In this document: positions 34,399-43,854 of the stretch, piece after piece
How positions within the stretch are numbered: position 1 is the first letter of the stretch
How the letters are laid out: each line of letters opens with the position of its first letter
NCBI RefSeq assembly: GCF_000586555.1
Contig: NZ_AZUC01000044.1
Span: forward strand, 17,499 to 81,498
Direction of reading: 5' to 3'
Length of the DNA stretch: 64,000 nt
Source of the DNA: Sporosarcina sp. D27
GTDB taxonomy: Bacteria > Bacillota > Bacilli > Bacillales_A > Planococcaceae
Notes under the pieces: model-generated
Database searches by the model: none
Told to the model about the DNA's origin: nothing
Seen by the model: the letters and a program-made list of their open reading frames with translations, nothing else
Position numbers and translations under genes: made by a program

Positions 34399-35304
34399 TT
34401 ACTCAGTAAGTGCAAAATTGACACGGACGATTAAGTTATTTGTTTCACTACGAAGTGCTCTGTAAGTTTCTTCAAATGCCTCCTTGTTTGCAGAAGGATT
34501 TTCAAATTTCCCGAGTTCTTCCCACATCGATTTCATCTTCATCATTTCTTCAAATAGTGCCAGGTCTGTTCCAGTCTGTGGGACAGGAACTAATACAGTT
34601 GGAGAACCAAGGTGGAAGAAATCCTCTAGAATGATCGGGAACACCGGATGTTCATATTCGTCATTCTCAATGAGGTAACCAAGATCATTCAGAGAGGGTG
34701 CAATCAGAAGAACAATTTGCATGATGCTTCGTTCTAAATTGGTCGCTTCTTCCCAAGTACGATATTGGGAATCTGGAGTATTAGCGAATTCATCAGCACG
34801 CGTTTGTAAAAATAATTGATAGGCTTCAGGGACTACCGACTCTGGTAATTGATAAGCCTGACTTTCTGTAATGTCGATCAAGGCATCCGTTAAATTAGTT
34901 ACATTAGTTACCTTACCACCTTGGCTCGTAATGCCTCTGATCGGATGATCGTCAAGTGCATAGCGGACGATTCCTTGTTCTTCGGATAACTTTTCATATT
35001 CTTCTTGGGTAAGATTATCAGGGAAATTCCCCTCTTTGTCATAGACAGATGGAATCTCAACCGCTTGTATTTTCGCTAAGGCATACAAATCTTCGTCTTC
35101 ATCTTGATCTTCATCAGAGATCTCATTATACGCAGTTTCTTTAGAAGAAGGTGGTATAGTTTCTTCTTCGTTATTACGTGATTGTTCTGAATTCTCTTTA
35201 GCTGCATTTGCGTCAGCGGCGTTTTCTTTCTGCAAAGTATCTCTATCTGGACTACAGGCTGAAAGTAAAAGAAGTATAAGTAGCAAAAGAACAGTTTTCT
35301 TCAT
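34399..35304 (-). CDS. lipoprotein of unknown function
   Basis: 301 residues. Signal peptide KKTVLLLLILLLLSAC with lipobox LSAC (Cys17) is followed by an Asn/Glu/Ser-rich spacer (about 20-75), typical of a surface-tethered linker, and a 220-residue soluble domain (RTWEEATNLERSIMQIVLL, VPVPQTGTDLALFEEMMK). I do not recognise the domain. It is transcribed alone and convergent with tatC. Confidence 0.75.
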   Translation of the reverse strand: MKKTVLLLLILLLLSACSPDRDTLQKENAADANAAKENSEQSRNNEEETIPPSSKETAYNEISDEDQDEDEDLYALAKIQAVEIPSVYDKEGNFPDNLTQEEYEKLSEEQGIVRYALDDHPIRGITSQGGKVTNVTNLTDALIDITESQAYQLPESVVPEAYQLFLQTRADEFANTPDSQYRTWEEATNLERSIMQIVLLIAPSLNDLGYLIENDEYEHPVFPIILEDFFHLGSPTVLVPVPQTGTDLALFEEMMKMKSMWEELGKFENPSANKEAFEETYRALRSETNNLIVRVNFALTE

Positions 35305-35540
35305 ATGTAGAGTGCCTCCTAATTGGGTATGCTGTGTATGATACGGTTGTTTTTCAATAGAGTTTCAGTAAAACAAAAGATGATACTTCCGTAATGCAAA
35401 AGTAAAAAGGCTTAAGTCCTGAACTTACATAAATAATTTCAAGGGTATCTGTTAGTTAATAAAGTACTTTAATGTTAAAGTAATAAGGCTAACCTGATTT
35501 CTAATTATCGGATAGGATTTGAAAGGGAATGAAAGAATCG

Positions 35541-37484
35541 ATGACAAAGAAGAATATTATTGGGAATACCCTTTTGTTTGTTGGTATGATGGCGTACATT
35601 TTACTGTTTGGCGCATTATTTGGACAAAACAATATCTTGATAGGCGTTTCCACAATTACCGCGATGCTCATGCTACTTGAACGTGACCTGACTATCCATC
35701 CAGTACAGAACACGGTTAAATTTGTAGTACTAAACTTAATGACGGGAATTGCCGCGTTTGCTGCCGGATTCTCTGTATGGACAGCTGTACCAATCCACTT
35801 TGTGATGATGTTCATCATCAGCTATACCCTGATTTTTAACTTGAAAAATCCATTGTACTTACCATTTTCACTTCAATACTTATTTTTACTTGCTATCCCT
35901 GTAACAGGTGATGAACTACCACTTCGCTTAACTGGCCTTATAGTGGGAGCCATTTCGATTATGGGGTTACAAATGATAGCGAATCGAAAGAGAATCTCTA
36001 AAAATGGGGATCCGATTGTAAAAAATGTCTGCAGCTCCCTACTTAAGAAAATCGATAAAAAGCTTGCAGGAGAACGAACCATCGAAATGGATACGGCAAT
36101 TCGGAAATCGATTGGCTCACTTCGTTCCATGATCTATGACCAACGCGAAGAGGATTACTACCTTACCGAAGAGGGACGGCTTCGATTAAATATCACGGCT
36201 GCACTTGAAAAAATCGATGCTCTTCTGGATTCGTTGGAACCAAGACATGCTGAGGGGAAAGTCATTCAAGATGTGCGAATGTTATTAAACAAAGCAGTAG
36301 AAGAGGATTCAAAAGATATTGATGCGGCTGCACTAAGTAAAGCGTCTGAAGAAGTGATGGAAAGCTATCGCATGGCTCCTCCGCAGTCTTCAACGAAATT
36401 GCGACTGTTAAATAATATCGACTACCTAACAGATAGTCTTCTCGCGCTCCAGCAACTAGCACCTGAAAAACGTAAGATCACTCGTAAAATTGAAGAGATT
36501 CCATTGAAGTTCAAGAAATTCACCCTGAATTCAGCGCCACGCCATGTATCGTCTCTAAAAATGTCATACGCGATTCGTATGGCGACAGGTATTGCTATTA
36601 CAGGTTTCTTAATGGACTACTTCAACTTAGCAGAAGGTAGATGGATGATGTTTACCGTGTTGTCGGTCATCATTCCGTTTTATGAACAGTCTCACAAAAA
36701 GATGAGAGACCGTATTTTTGCGACAATCATTGGAGGCATTCTCGTATGGATTGTATTCTCCATTTTCCAGACCACAACAGTACGAACAGGGTTGTTGTTG
36801 TTTGCCGGATATTTAATGAGTTATGTAAAAGTCTATCGTTACAGCACAATCTTAGTAACGTTCTCTGCGATTGGTTCGGTTGCCCTTATTACTGGGGAAA
36901 CTCAGTTCTTAACAGTTGAAAGACTACTCATGGTATTAGCTGGTGTGTGCATTGCATTACTCATCAATCGTTTCATATTCCCGTATAAATTATCGGATGC
37001 CAATGTCCAATTGGGCAACATGTCGAATGACATATTGAGCGAAATGCTTAAAGAAGCAAAGGACGCGATTAGTGGGAATGCTGCGGTCAGCAACCATAGT
37101 ATGAAAAACTTGTTGATCATTAGCACGATGGTTGAAGAGCGGGCACGCGTTAACCTACAAGCAGCAGGTACAAATGTAGAGGATGAATTATTTGCTCCAA
37201 GACGACTGGTTAGTAACACGCTTTACGAATTACTGATGTGGAAAGAAGTACATGGCATGAACGAGGAAATCTCTTCAAGATCTGTAGAAATCCTAGAACA
37301 AATCGAGGCATGCTGGTCAACGGGTACTTCGTATTCAGCGTTAATCGAGCAATTACATGTCTCGTTATTGGGTGAGTCTAATTTGGAAAACAAAATTATT
37401 CTAAGTATGTTACTTGAGACGGTTGATGAATTTGAGATGATTCAAATTGAAGACGAACGGTTGAAACCTAACGTCGAGAAGTAA
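35541..37484 (+). CDS. FUSC/aromatic-acid-exporter-like membrane protein
   Basis: 647 residues with two hydrophobic bundles (about 10-150 and 345-475), a cytoplasmic middle domain and a C-terminal helical domain. This is the layout of the fusaric-acid-resistance/YccS-like family (SYAIRMATGIAITGFL, GRWMMFTVLSVIIPFYEQS, RIFATIIGGILVW). Such proteins are predicted to export aromatic acids. The ATG at 35541 is preferred because GAAAGGG is too near the ATG at 35529, but the choice is uncertain. The GNAT gene follows. Confidence 0.8.
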   Translation: MTKKNIIGNTLLFVGMMAYILLFGALFGQNNILIGVSTITAMLMLLERDLTIHPVQNTVKFVVLNLMTGIAAFAAGFSVWTAVPIHFVMMFIISYTLIFNLKNPLYLPFSLQYLFLLAIPVTGDELPLRLTGLIVGAISIMGLQMIANRKRISKNGDPIVKNVCSSLLKKIDKKLAGERTIEMDTAIRKSIGSLRSMIYDQREEDYYLTEEGRLRLNITAALEKIDALLDSLEPRHAEGKVIQDVRMLLNKAVEEDSKDIDAAALSKASEEVMESYRMAPPQSSTKLRLLNNIDYLTDSLLALQQLAPEKRKITRKIEEIPLKFKKFTLNSAPRHVSSLKMSYAIRMATGIAITGFLMDYFNLAEGRWMMFTVLSVIIPFYEQSHKKMRDRIFATIIGGILVWIVFSIFQTTTVRTGLLLFAGYLMSYVKVYRYSTILVTFSAIGSVALITGETQFLTVERLLMVLAGVCIALLINRFIFPYKLSDANVQLGNMSNDILSEMLKEAKDAISGNAAVSNHSMKNLLIISTMVEERARVNLQAAGTNVEDELFAPRRLVSNTLYELLMWKEVHGMNEEISSRSVEILEQIEACWSTGTSYSALIEQLHVSLLGESNLENKIILSMLLETVDEFEMIQIEDERLKPNVEK

Positions 37485-37553
37485 CGTCCAGTCAAATGTA
37501 ACGCACATAAGCATAACTTCCTTATGCGGTGCAACAGAAAGGGTTGAATAGTC

Positions 37554-38000
37554 GTGAATCTAGAAATTCATGACGTAACGGCAACGAACTATCGGGATAT
37601 CATAGGATTGAAAGTTGCCCAGTCACAAAAAGATTATATAGAAACACCTTACGAATGTCTGGAAGATTCTGTAGAATGGCAGCAGTTTAAGCCAGTAGGG
37701 CTCTATGCCAACAATGAACTTGTTGGATTTGCTATGTATGGTTTTTTCAAAGGGGAAGGTCCACAAGGAAGATTGTGGATTGACCGACTGCTCATTGATG
37801 AACAGTTTCAAGGACGAGGTCTAGGTACAGAGTTCATGAAAAAACTTGTTGGAATCGTGATAGAAGAGTATGGTAAACAACCTATCTTCCTAAGTGTCTA
37901 TCCTGAAAATGAGGGTGCGGTTCGACTGTATGAAAAGCTAGGTTTTAAATTTATTGAAGAACGTGATGTGAATGGTGAGCACATTATGGTGAGACCATAA
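37554..38000 (+). CDS. GNAT acetyltransferase, BltD/diamine-acetyltransferase-like
   Basis: 148 residues. The acetyl-CoA-binding motif is IDEQFQGRGLGTEFMKKL (Q/RxxGxG). The N-terminal IIGLKVAQSQKDYIETP and the VGLYANNELVGFAMYGFF segment resemble BltD/PaiA-type spermine-spermidine or diamine acetyltransferases of Bacilli. That would fit a cell with a dedicated spe operon. Starts at GTG behind AAAGGG. Confidence 0.8.
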   Translation: MNLEIHDVTATNYRDIIGLKVAQSQKDYIETPYECLEDSVEWQQFKPVGLYANNELVGFAMYGFFKGEGPQGRLWIDRLLIDEQFQGRGLGTEFMKKLVGIVIEEYGKQPIFLSVYPENEGAVRLYEKLGFKFIEERDVNGEHIMVRP

Positions 38001-38001
38001 T

Positions 38002-38042
38002 AAAAGGAAGGAGCCCGCATGATCAGGTTCCTTCCTTTTTCT
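38002..38042. terminator. bidirectional terminator overlapping a gene end
   Basis: GGAAGGAGCC/GGTTCCTTCC stem plus TTTTTC. The 3' end of the convergent minus-strand gene lies inside it. Confidence 0.8.
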
Positions 38043-38745
38043 CGTTTTCTTTCCGTTCTGCTGCTAACTCTTCTTTTGCTTCGACCTCTGCGGTTTCTTT
38101 GAAATCTTCTTGAATCTCATTACCAACAACTTGTGGTTCCGGAGTGGGGGTTTCATCATTACCTGCTTTTAAGTGTTCAATTTCCTCCTGCATTTTTTCA
38201 ATCTTTTTCATTTCTTCTTCGTACTCTTCATCAACTTGTGTCGTAGAGGGAATAATTTCATCCTTATTATAGTCAACTCGTTTACCATAGCGGATGAGCT
38301 CATAGATGATCATTCCATTATTCGGTTTGCCATTTGTAATCAGCATGGGAATAGCATCGAACAATACATAGAAAAACACATAAAATATGAATCGATTCCA
38401 AAACCTTACTTGGTCTTGTAAGAATCCGTTCGCTATTAAAGTATTCAGCGTTAGAGCAACGACAACATTTGCTAGAATCGGAGCAGCGTAGATCATAATA
38501 TACGAAAAGTTGCTCTTTCGTTTAATATCATCGAACGAAAACCAACTGTACAAATGGTAGTATTTACGAATATCAAAAATCCAGAATCTAAAAACCCTTG
38601 GGCCAGAACCGACTGTGATTCTAGGGTTTTTCACACCGAACAGCAGAGTAACAGACAAATACCCAAATTCTCGTATGAACACTACTACAGGCAATATGAT
38701 AAAAGCTGAAATAACAAGAGCGATTAAATCTGAAAACCCAAACAA
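38023..38745 (-). CDS. site-2-protease-like membrane protein lacking the zinc motif
   Basis: 240 residues: four membrane helices to about residue 150, then a long Glu/Lys-rich tail with coiled-coil potential (EEEMKKIEKMQEEIEHLK). VVFIREFGYLSVTLLFGV, followed by ITVGSGPRVFRF, aligns by eye with the HExGHxxxAxxxGV...GFGPxL of M50 proteases. The HExxH histidines are Arg and Tyr here, and the second motif is FDAIPMLITNGKPNNG. It may therefore be a catalytically dead relative that binds membrane clients. The tail composition would suit a partner-binding role. Confidence 0.6.
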   Translation of the reverse strand: MFGFSDLIALVISAFIILPVVVFIREFGYLSVTLLFGVKNPRITVGSGPRVFRFWIFDIRKYYHLYSWFSFDDIKRKSNFSYIMIYAAPILANVVVALTLNTLIANGFLQDQVRFWNRFIFYVFFYVLFDAIPMLITNGKPNNGMIIYELIRYGKRVDYNKDEIIPSTTQVDEEYEEEMKKIEKMQEEIEHLKAGNDETPTPEPQVVGNEIQEDFKETAEVEAKEELAAERKENEKKEGT

Positions 38746-38948
38746 GCATCGTTCACTTCCTTATCGTATTGTCTTATCAAGAATACCCGATACGATGGAA
38801 CACGAACCTCGTTAATAGGTCATAGTAGAGTGATATAGGCGAATCGATAGGGACTTCTTTAGAATGGACAAGTTTAGTTTGGCATCTGCAGGGAATGATA
38901 CTCGTATTAGCAAAATATGAACACAACTACTAAGAGGAGGAAGGTATA

Positions 38949-39182
38949 ATGGCTAAAATTGCAGTTGAAAAACCATTTGATGATGTGAAACAAGCACTTG
39001 AGGGAAAAGGACATGAAGTGAAAATGTTTGAATCAGATGAAAAAGTAAGTGGTTATGATTTCGGTGTAATCCGTGCATTGAGTGATGTCAATGTAGACCA
39101 ATATGATTTCCCAATCGTTAGTATCGAGGGGAACTCAGTTCAAGATATTGTGGATGATGTTGAAAAGAGACTTGCGCGATAA
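38949..39182 (+). CDS. UPF0180 (YkuS-like) small protein
   Basis: 77 residues. KIAVEKPFDDVKQALEGKGHEV and IVDDVEKRL match the layout of the YkuS/UPF0180 family of Bacilli, a small alpha/beta protein of unknown role. The cysteines found in B. subtilis YkuS (CDCC) are absent. An AAGAGGAGGAA site precedes the ATG. It is monocistronic, with a terminator. Confidence 0.8.
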   Translation: MAKIAVEKPFDDVKQALEGKGHEVKMFESDEKVSGYDFGVIRALSDVNVDQYDFPIVSIEGNSVQDIVDDVEKRLAR

Positions 39183-39188
39183 TAGAAC

Positions 39189-39229
39189 AAAGAAGCTCGG
39201 ACTACTCCTGGTCTGAGCTTCTTTATTTA
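39189..39229 (+). terminator. rho-independent terminator
   Basis: AAAGAAGCTC/GAGCTTCTTT stem with an inner GGAC/GTCT pairing, then ATTTAG. Confidence 0.85.
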
Positions 39230-39352
39230 GTTTTTGATTGTGAAGTTGCGTCTCTTTTTTTCTGAGTGATCCCATGAAGGCATGGAGAGTGTGGTATCGA
39301 GATTTTTTTTGTATACTAGAAGTGAACGTACTTTCTGAAATGAGGGATTGCA

Positions 39353-39790
39353 ATGTCAGAACTGAAAAAGACATTAATGGCTGATATGAAAACAGCAATG
39401 AAAGAGAAGGACACCGTTAAAAAAGGTGTTATTAATTTACTACGGGCAGGTATTCAAAACCAAGAGCTCGATCTTAAGCGCGAATTGACGGAAGAGGAAG
39501 AGTTGAAAGTGGTTCAACGTGAGCTTAAACAAACCAAACAATCTCTAGAAGAAGGTCAAAAAGCGAATCGTGAAGATATTGTTGCTGCAGAAACTGAGAA
39601 AATCACGATCATTGAGCATTATTTACCAAAACAACTCACTGTCGATGAAGTAAAAGAGCTCATCGCTAAACTTGGTATTAGCAAAGAAAGTTCTATGGGC
39701 CAAGTCGTCGGTCAGATGATGAAAGAAACGGCTGGCAGCGCTGAAGGTAAAGTAGTGTCGCAAGCAGTGAAAGAATATTTAAATAGCTAA
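39353..39790 (+). CDS. GatB/YqeY domain protein
   Basis: 145 residues, the YqeY stand-alone form: LKKTLMADMKTAMKEKD, LLRAGIQNQEL, IIEHYLPKQL and MGQVVGQMMKE, like the tail domain of GatB. YqeY homologues bind tRNA or act near tRNA amidation, but the exact role is unsettled. It usually follows rpsU. Here it stands alone, which is unusual for Bacilli. Confidence 0.92.
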   Translation: MSELKKTLMADMKTAMKEKDTVKKGVINLLRAGIQNQELDLKRELTEEEELKVVQRELKQTKQSLEEGQKANREDIVAAETEKITIIEHYLPKQLTVDEVKELIAKLGISKESSMGQVVGQMMKETAGSAEGKVVSQAVKEYLNS

Positions 39791-39796
39791 TATCTA

Positions 39797-39845
39797 AAAA
39801 GGGACGATCCAACGAGTCGTAATGGCTCCTGGATCGTCCTTTCTT
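39797..39845 (+). terminator. rho-independent terminator
   Basis: AGGGACGATCCA/TGGATCGTCCTTT stem with a structured loop. Confidence 0.88.
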
Positions 39846-39986
39846 AAAAGATAAGAAAGGACAGCTGCAATTTGGGCAAATGTGGTACCATGATATAGCT
39901 AGTTCTTCAACAAACGGGATATTAACTTGAAGTAAATAGATTAAGGAATATAACAAAAAAGGTAAAATTGTGGAGGAGGAATAAAA

Positions 39987-40847
39987 TTGAAGAAGTTTCA
40001 AATAGCTGTAGATGACAATACTTTTCACGGATGTGAAATTGGTGATAACAGCCTTCCTTCACTTGTTTGTCTTCACGGAATGACTGGCGATTTAAATAGT
40101 TTTTCTGGCATTATTGAATACCTAATAAACGATTTTCATCTTATTCTTATAGATAACCCGGGACATGGTGAAACTGACTCACTAAAACTGGAGGAGGATT
40201 ATATGTTTTCCTCCTTAGCAAAGAACATTTATCAAGTAATAAAAAAGATTACGAATAAACCGTTTTACATGTTGGGACATTCTTGGGGGGCAGATATTTG
40301 CCTACACGTAGCAGGAATATTTCCGTCTAAAGTGAAGGGCGTAATTTTACTAGACGGAGGATATGCGTTTCCTGAACATGTTGATGGACTGACAGAGGAA
40401 AAAGCCTTGATAGATTGGAAGGATTATGTTGAATCCAGTATTTATAGTTCTTGGGACGAAGTGGTCAAAGAATACCAAGGTTACACAACAAAGCAATGGG
40501 ATACAAATCTTAATTCATTAATAGCATCTAGCTTTAAAAAGGTTAAAGACAACTATATATTTAAGGCTGATGTTTTCAGTATTCAAGCAATTATTAAGGC
40601 ATTCTATAAAGAGCCTTGTTCGACTACTTTTGGTAGTATTCAGTGTCCTGTGTTATTACTTCATGCAACAATTGAACCAACAGATTCAGCCCGGAAAAAG
40701 GGAGTACAGGAAATTAAAAAAGGCATTAAAGTATTAAAGGTAATAGGTATAGAAAACACGCAACACAACCTTCATTGGGACGATCCTGAAAAAGTTGCTA
40801 ATGAAATTCTGCTGTGGAAACAAGACATCAAGCAAGAAGTTTATTAA
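39987..40847 (+). CDS. alpha/beta hydrolase
   Basis: 286 residues from a TTG start with a strong GGAGGAGG seven bases upstream. LVCLHGMTGD (oxyanion loop), nucleophile elbow LGHSWGAD (Ser99), and His in ENTQHNLHWDD at the end define the fold. The acid residue is less clear. AT-rich composition and AAA/ATA codon use differ from the flanking YqeY gene and resemble the hydrolase at 4235, suggesting similar origin. Substrate unknown. Confidence 0.8.
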   Translation: MKKFQIAVDDNTFHGCEIGDNSLPSLVCLHGMTGDLNSFSGIIEYLINDFHLILIDNPGHGETDSLKLEEDYMFSSLAKNIYQVIKKITNKPFYMLGHSWGADICLHVAGIFPSKVKGVILLDGGYAFPEHVDGLTEEKALIDWKDYVESSIYSSWDEVVKEYQGYTTKQWDTNLNSLIASSFKKVKDNYIFKADVFSIQAIIKAFYKEPCSTTFGSIQCPVLLLHATIEPTDSARKKGVQEIKKGIKVLKVIGIENTQHNLHWDDPEKVANEILLWKQDIKQEVY

Positions 40848-41228
40848 CGACATCTTCTGGTTTGCCACTATAACATGTGCTTGACTGCAAGATAACCGCT
40901 ATAGGATTTTCGCTTCAGGTGGATGCTTCCGCTGCAATCCTATATGGTGAATGTCTAGAAAAATTTTAAAAAAAGATTTTGGCGTTGAGCCTATTTTCTA
41001 CTTCAACAAAATGTAATTGCAGAAGAAGATAGTAAAGGTAGCCTTGTTAAATTGTTTTTAACAAGGCTATTTTTGTATCCAAATTTTTAGATGTATAGAA
41101 CGAATAATAGTTCTCCAAAATGATTTTTTAGCATACAGAGGATGAGCGAACGGTCGATAGAAATGGGTAATTTATCTTGAGGAGCTATTGACAAGAAATT
41201 AAAAGCAGACTATTATTTTAAATGGGAA
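40848..41228. other. intergenic region with two hairpins
   Basis: A 9-bp stem TATAGGATT/AATCCTATA (40900-40949) encloses a CGCTTCAGGTGG...GCTTCCGC loop. 41037-41076 (TAGCCTTGTT/AACAAGGCTA then TTTTTG) is a good terminator but lies 190 bases after the nearest stop codon. No gene seen between. Confidence 0.6.
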
Positions 41229-41243
41229 TGATAATCATTATCA
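41229..41243 (+). promoter_or_regulatory. Fur box
   Basis: TGATAATCATTATCA, a perfect 7-1-7 Fur dyad, 53 bases upstream of the siderophore-binding protein start. Confidence 0.92.
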
Positions 41244-41296
41244 TTATCGTTTGAAGAGCGATAGAGATGATAACAACTATAAAGGAGAATCTAAAA

Positions 41297-42217
41297 TTGA
41301 AAAAAATAATAATACCATTCATGTTAATATGCGTTCTTATTATTAGTGCCTGTGGCAATAGCACAAAGAATCAGGCATCGAGGGATACAAATAAAGAGGA
41401 CGACAGTGAAACAATTACATATCAATCTGAAAACGGACCTATTGAAGTACCCGCTCATCCGAAAAGAGTAGTAGTTTTAACTGGTAATGCAGGTGACTTA
41501 ATTGCACTAGGCATCAATATCGTAGGGGTAGACGAATGGTCTAAGGCAAGTCCATTATTTAAAGATCAATTAAAAGATGTTACAACTGTTTCAGATGAGG
41601 ACCTAGAGAAAATTATTGAATTAAAACCAGATTTAATTATTGGAGACAGTGACAATAATAATCTAGACAGGATGAAAAAAATTGCTCCAACAGTTACCTA
41701 TACGTATAATAAGGTCGATTATTTAACTCAGCATTTAGAAATTGGGAAATTGGTAAACAAAGAAAAAGAAGCTCAAGACTGGGTTAATGACTTCAAAAAA
41801 CGTGCAACTACTGTAGGAAATGAAATTAAAGCAAAAGTTGGTAAAGATTCAACAGTGACTGTAATGGAAAGTTACGATAAAGATATAGGTATTCTTGGCA
41901 ATAGTTGGGGAAGAGGCACAGAAGTTCTTTATCAAGCAATGGGTTTGAAAATGCCTGAAAAAGTTAAGGAAATGACGAGTAAAGAAGGATACTACATGAT
42001 TTCATCTGAAGTATTACCCGACTATGTTGGAGACTACTTGGTTGTAAGTAAATACAATGATCAAGATAATTCCTATCAAGAGACAGAACTATATAAAGAA
42101 ATGCCAGCTGTAAAGAACGACCATGTTATTGAAGTGGACGGAAATGCCTTTATGTTTAACGATTCTCTAACTTTAGATTTCCAACTGAACTATTTTGAAG
42201 AACAATTTTTAAAATAG
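41297..42217 (+). CDS. iron-siderophore ABC transporter substrate-binding lipoprotein
   Basis: 306 residues. The TTG at 41297 follows AAAGGAG by nine bases. An upstream in-frame ATT start would lengthen a signal peptide unnaturally. Lipobox LIISAC (Cys18-19) is followed by the class III periplasmic-binding fold: PKRVVVLTGNAGDLIALG, LKPDLIIGD and the C-terminal lobe from about residue 180. It binds ferric siderophore outside the cell. No permease or ATPase gene is adjacent, so it is an orphan binding protein working with a transporter elsewhere. Preceded by a perfect Fur box. Confidence 0.9.
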   Translation: MKKIIIPFMLICVLIISACGNSTKNQASRDTNKEDDSETITYQSENGPIEVPAHPKRVVVLTGNAGDLIALGINIVGVDEWSKASPLFKDQLKDVTTVSDEDLEKIIELKPDLIIGDSDNNNLDRMKKIAPTVTYTYNKVDYLTQHLEIGKLVNKEKEAQDWVNDFKKRATTVGNEIKAKVGKDSTVTVMESYDKDIGILGNSWGRGTEVLYQAMGLKMPEKVKEMTSKEGYYMISSEVLPDYVGDYLVVSKYNDQDNSYQETELYKEMPAVKNDHVIEVDGNAFMFNDSLTLDFQLNYFEEQFLK

Positions 42218-42366
42218 GCTGTTTTCTAAGGGATAGTTGATCAGTACAAAGATGTACAATCAACACTTCGCTTTTTGTTCACAAAAGTCGACCTCTATGC
42301 TAATCCCTTAGGAGTCGTTCTATTCCAATCAATGAGGGTCATCCATTCTTAAAAGGATGACTAAAG

Positions 42367-42416
42367 GAAGAGGCACCATTTCGTTCAATTTTGAACGAAA
42401 CGGTGCCTCTTTTTTG
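42367..42416. terminator. bidirectional terminator
   Basis: AAGAGGCACC..TTCGTTC/GAACGAA..GGTGCCTCTTTTTT long hairpin between convergent genes. Confidence 0.92.
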
Positions 42417-42433
42417 TTCATGTTGAGAAACGC

Positions 42434-43747
42434 TTAGAAGAAGTATAGACCGACACTAATAACGATACCACTGAGCACAAGAACAAACACACAGTAGCCC
42501 ATAATATCTTTAGCACGAAGTCCTGCAATTGCGAGTGCTGGAAGTGCCCAAAATGGTTGAATCATATTTGTCCAAGCATCTCCCCAAGCGATTGCCATTG
42601 CGGTTTTAGAATAGCTGACACCTAACTGCTGAGCCGCATCCAACATAATTGGTGCCTGAACAGCCCATTGTCCACCGCCAGAAGGAACAAAGAAGTTAAC
42701 GATTCCAGCTGCATAGAAGGAGAATAGCGGGAATGTAGCTGCTGTTGAAATACTTACGAATCCTTCAGAAATCACGCCGGCTAATCCAGAGGTGACCATC
42801 ATGCCCATTATTCCAGCATAGAATGGAAACTGAATAATTATGCCGCCGGCTGTTTTTACTGCATTGGCAACTGCTGCAAGGAAGAGTTTAGGTGTACCGT
42901 GGAAGATGATTCCTAGTGTGAAGAATATCAAGTTCACGATATTCAAATTCAAATCGAAACCATTTACTACGAAATGTTGAACTAAATAGACAAGACCAAG
43001 TGCACCAATAATCATGGAAAGAATCCAGCTGTTTTCCAATCGTGAAGCAGGTGTTTGTTCAGTGATTTCTTCAACAATGAGCTCGTCTTCTAAAAGAGCC
43101 GGGTCAACAGTAACCGTCTCTTCCGGTTTCGGCATCATAAAACGGTTCAAAATAGGTAGTGTGACAAAAAGAATTCCAATGATCAGGAGATTATATGGAG
43201 AAAAGATCGTCTCAGAAGTCGGAATAATTCCCGTCATGTCTACATATGGGTGATCTGCTGTCGCGATGGAGAGAGGAATTGAACCTCCAAGTCCCCCGTG
43301 CCAAACGATAAAACCTGAATACGCACTAGCAATCAGTAACCGATAATCGACTGTCTTAACTTTTTTTGCAATTTCTTTTGCAAACAGGGCACCTATGACT
43401 AAACCGAATCCCCAGTTAATCCAACATGCAATTATAGAAACAACTGTAACTAGAACTATTGCGGAACCAGGTGACTTTGCTAGACTTGCTAAACTGCTCA
43501 GTCCCTTTTTAAATAGAGGACTACTAGCTAATACATGCCCAGCTACGAGCACGATTACCATCTGCATTGTAAATGAAAGTAACCCCCAGAAGCCATCTCC
43601 CCAGTAGACGACCATATCGAGTGGTCCGGAGTCTGTTAATCCGAGACCTAAACCAAATACAACGAGTGTGAGTATTGCTACAAATATGTACGGATCTGGC
43701 AAATATCTTTCCATGATGGTATTTGACCATCTCGTGAGTACGCGCAT
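42434..43747 (-). CDS. atoE: short-chain fatty acid transporter (AtoE family)
   Basis: 437 residues with about 11-12 membrane helices. RYLPDPYIFVAILT at the start, IIACWINWGFGLVIGALFA, FFVPSGGGQWAVQAP and WGDAWTNMIQPFWALP are hallmarks of the AtoE family, which takes up butyrate and acetoacetate-like acids. GGGGGAGG lies upstream of the ATG. No acetoacetate-metabolising genes are beside it. Confidence 0.92.
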   Translation of the reverse strand: MRVLTRWSNTIMERYLPDPYIFVAILTLVVFGLGLGLTDSGPLDMVVYWGDGFWGLLSFTMQMVIVLVAGHVLASSPLFKKGLSSLASLAKSPGSAIVLVTVVSIIACWINWGFGLVIGALFAKEIAKKVKTVDYRLLIASAYSGFIVWHGGLGGSIPLSIATADHPYVDMTGIIPTSETIFSPYNLLIIGILFVTLPILNRFMMPKPEETVTVDPALLEDELIVEEITEQTPASRLENSWILSMIIGALGLVYLVQHFVVNGFDLNLNIVNLIFFTLGIIFHGTPKLFLAAVANAVKTAGGIIIQFPFYAGIMGMMVTSGLAGVISEGFVSISTAATFPLFSFYAAGIVNFFVPSGGGQWAVQAPIMLDAAQQLGVSYSKTAMAIAWGDAWTNMIQPFWALPALAIAGLRAKDIMGYCVFVLVLSGIVISVGLYFF

Positions 43748-43854
43748 TGCCCATACCTCCCCCTTTTACTAGTGACACTACCTAAGACTATCATAGTAAA
43801 ATTCAGAGGAGAATATGTTTTTTGATAATTCCTAGCAGAATAGGATGTTCCTAT

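Noticed and set aside
40900..40949. Hairpin after the hydrolase as a terminator
   Set aside because: It has no T-run and a 30-base loop. Recorded only as part of the intergenic region.
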